Notes under the pieces: generated by a model
The model's input: the letters and a program-made list of their open reading frames with translations, nothing else
Database searches by the model: none
What the model was told of the DNA's origin: nothing
Made by a program: the position numbers and the translations under genes
In this document: piece by piece, positions 62,447 through 64,000 of the stretch
How positions within the stretch are numbered: the stretch's first letter is position 1
Layout: each line of letters opens with the position of its first letter
Assembly: GCA_030525875.1 (NCBI GenBank)
Contig: JAUNDV010000009.1
Coordinates: forward strand, 1 to 64,000
Length of the DNA: 64,000 bases
Direction: 5' to 3'
DNA from: Eubacteriales bacterium
Lineage (GTDB): Bacteria > Bacillota > Clostridia > Lachnospirales > Lachnospiraceae

Positions 62447-64000
62447 ATGAGTATATTAACTGTTGAACATTTGACACATGGATTCGGAGACAGAGAAATA
62501 TTTGAGGATGTTTCATTCAGACTTCTTGCCGGAGAACATATTGGATTTGTGGGAGCAAATGGAGAAGGCAAGTCTACGTTTATGAGTGTGATCACAGGCA
62601 AGCTTCAGCCAGATGAGGGTAAGGTAGAGTGGGCTAAAAATGTAAAGGTTGGTTACCTTGACCAGCATGCTGTGCTTGAGCCGGGCATGACTATTGCAGA
62701 TGTTTTAAGAAGTGCTTTTGCTCCATTATTTGATATGGAGCAGGATATGAATAAGATCTGTGACAGAATGGGCAGTGGCGAGCTTTCAGATGATGAAATG
62801 AACTCATGCATGGAGGAGCTTGGAACAATACAGGATCTTTTGATGGCTCATGATTTTTATATGATAGATTCAAAGGTGGAGGAAATAGCAAGAGCCTTTG
62901 AACTTACGGAGCTTGGCTTAGACAGAGATGTTACAGAGCTTTCAGGCGGACAGAGAACAAAGGTCTTACTGGCTAAGCTACTTTTGGAAAAACCAGAGAT
63001 ACTTCTTCTGGATGAGCCTACAAACTATCTTGATGTACAGCATATAGAATGGCTCAAGAGATATCTTCAGGAATATGAAAATGCATTTATTCTTATCTCA
63101 CATGATATACCATTTTTAGACAGTGTTATAAATATTATTTATCATGTGAATAACAGACATATAGATAGATATCCTGGAAGCTATAAGCATTTTGAAGAGG
63201 TTTATGCAGCTAAAAAGGCACAGCTCGAAGCAGCGTATAAGAGACAGCAGCAGGAAATTGCAGAGCTTGAGGATTTTGTTGCAAGAAATAAGGCAAGAGT
63301 TTCGACTAGAAATATGGCTATGTCAAGACAGAAAAAACTTGATAAGATGGAGCTTATTGAGCTTGAAAAGGAAAAGCCTAAGCCAGAATTTTCATTTAAG
63401 CCGGCACGAACCTCAGGCAAGCTTATTTTTGAAGTAAAGGATCTTGTAATAGGATATGATGAACCACTTTCAAGACCTATTAATCTAGTAATGGAAAGAG
63501 GAGAGTTCATAGTATTAAAGGGTGCGAATGGTATTGGAAAGACAACACTTTTAAAGAGTATACTTGGTGAGATAAAGACTCTTTCAGGAAGTGTAGAAAA
63601 AGGTGATTATCTTTATCCAGCTTACTTTGAACAGGAAGTTCAGGCAGGAAACAATACCTGTATTGAAGAGCTTTGGAAGGAGTTTCCAGCCTATACCCAG
63701 TATGAGGTAAGAAGTGCTCTTGCAAAATGCGGACTTACAACAAAAAATATAGAAAGTCAGGTAAGAGTGCTGAGTGGAGGAGAACAGGCCAAGCTTAGAT
63801 TGTGTAAGCTTATGAATAGAGAAAGTAATGTTTTATTTCTTGACGAGCCTACAAACCATTTGGATGTAGATGCAAAGGATGCATTAAAAGAAGCGCTTTC
63901 TGAATATAAGGGAAGCATTTTGCTTATATGTCATGAGCCTGAATTTTACGAAGATATCTGTGACAAGGTTATAGACTGTACAGAGTGGTCATTAAAACTT
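62447..64000 (+). CDS. ABC-F family ATPase (partial, runs off the window)
   Basis: The frame from ATG 62447 is open for 518 codons to the window edge, so the 3' end is missing. Two ABC domains without membrane segments are present. The first has GANGEGKST, LSGGQRTK and DEPTNYLD. The second has GANGIGKTT, LSGGEQAK and DEPTNHLD. A charged helical linker joins them (KKAQLEAAYKRQQQEIAELE and MAMSRQKKLDKME). ABC-F proteins act on the ribosome, and some protect against antibiotics while others are housekeeping. Which subgroup this is cannot be decided here. GAAAGAGAG is the ribosome binding site. Confidence 0.92.
   Translation, partial: MSILTVEHLTHGFGDREIFEDVSFRLLAGEHIGFVGANGEGKSTFMSVITGKLQPDEGKVEWAKNVKVGYLDQHAVLEPGMTIADVLRSAFAPLFDMEQDMNKICDRMGSGELSDDEMNSCMEELGTIQDLLMAHDFYMIDSKVEEIARAFELTELGLDRDVTELSGGQRTKVLLAKLLLEKPEILLLDEPTNYLDVQHIEWLKRYLQEYENAFILISHDIPFLDSVINIIYHVNNRHIDRYPGSYKHFEEVYAAKKAQLEAAYKRQQQEIAELEDFVARNKARVSTRNMAMSRQKKLDKMELIELEKEKPKPEFSFKPARTSGKLIFEVKDLVIGYDEPLSRPINLVMERGEFIVLKGANGIGKTTLLKSILGEIKTLSGSVEKGDYLYPAYFEQEVQAGNNTCIEELWKEFPAYTQYEVRSALAKCGLTTKNIESQVRVLSGGEQAKLRLCKLMNRESNVLFLDEPTNHLDVDAKDALKEALSEYKGSILLICHEPEFYEDICDKVIDCTEWSLKL

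Overview
The window is AT-rich, gene-dense DNA from a low-G+C Gram-positive anaerobe of the Clostridia. Lachnospiraceae is the best guess. Pointers are a bifunctional AdhE behind Rex-like operators, a clostridial-type division/cell-wall cluster without ftsA, a class 1B PyrK/PyrD pair, selenium-dependent molybdenum hydroxylase genes, and TTG/GTG starts behind strong AGGAGG ribosome binding sites. No rRNA, CRISPR array or intact insertion sequence was seen. One tRNA gene (Arg-ACG) is present.

Layout. 1-6.7 kb: a type I restriction R subunit, lgt, a DUF1294 membrane protein, and a small accessory block with foreign-looking codon use. A 45-bp imperfect direct repeat of the DUF1294 3' end brackets this block, and gene remnants lie inside and after it. 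6.7-18.5 kb: ychF, then mraZ-rsmH-ftsL-pbp-mraY-murD-ftsW-ftsQ-ftsZ, driven by a promoter with 10-bp-phased MraZ boxes. 18.5-28.1 kb: class Ia ribonucleotide reductase, a dicarboxylate/amino-acid symporter with an M20 peptidase, adhE and a small kinase-like phosphotransferase. 28.2-37.7 kb: an rRNA methylase, surface and lipoprotein genes including a serpin, a threonine aldolase-like enzyme, an orphan barstar-like protein, recJ, the tRNA, and a RelB antitoxin whose toxin partner has collapsed by an internal deletion. 38-50.7 kb: thyA-folA, nfeD-SPFH, birA, a pseudouridine synthase, pyrK-pyrD-pyrF, an aspartate-dehydrogenase-like enzyme, CapA, MATE, a CvfB-like S1 protein with an odd repeated N-terminus, and a HAD phosphatase. 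50.8-62.2 kb: a purine/pyrimidine catabolism region made of dihydropyrimidinase, NCS2 permease, adenine deaminase, YqeB, guanine deaminase and a three-subunit xanthine-dehydrogenase-type molybdenum hydroxylase. The window ends inside an ABC-F ATPase gene.

How the genes work together. The purine region forms a path: NCS2 uptake, then deamination of adenine (Ade) and guanine (GuaD) to hypoxanthine and xanthine, then oxidation by the molybdenum hydroxylase, whose cofactor maturation probably needs YqeB. A purine riboswitch precedes guaD. The 3' strand of its P1 helix is also the 5' arm of the intrinsic terminator, so it should work as an ON switch, which suits a catabolic gene. This is the most interesting signal found. 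Others are the Rex-like sites at adhE, the phased MraZ boxes, an 11-residue KRxYPCD repeat in the CvfB-like protein, a lipoprotein serpin, and three separate antidote-like genes whose toxin partners are missing or broken.
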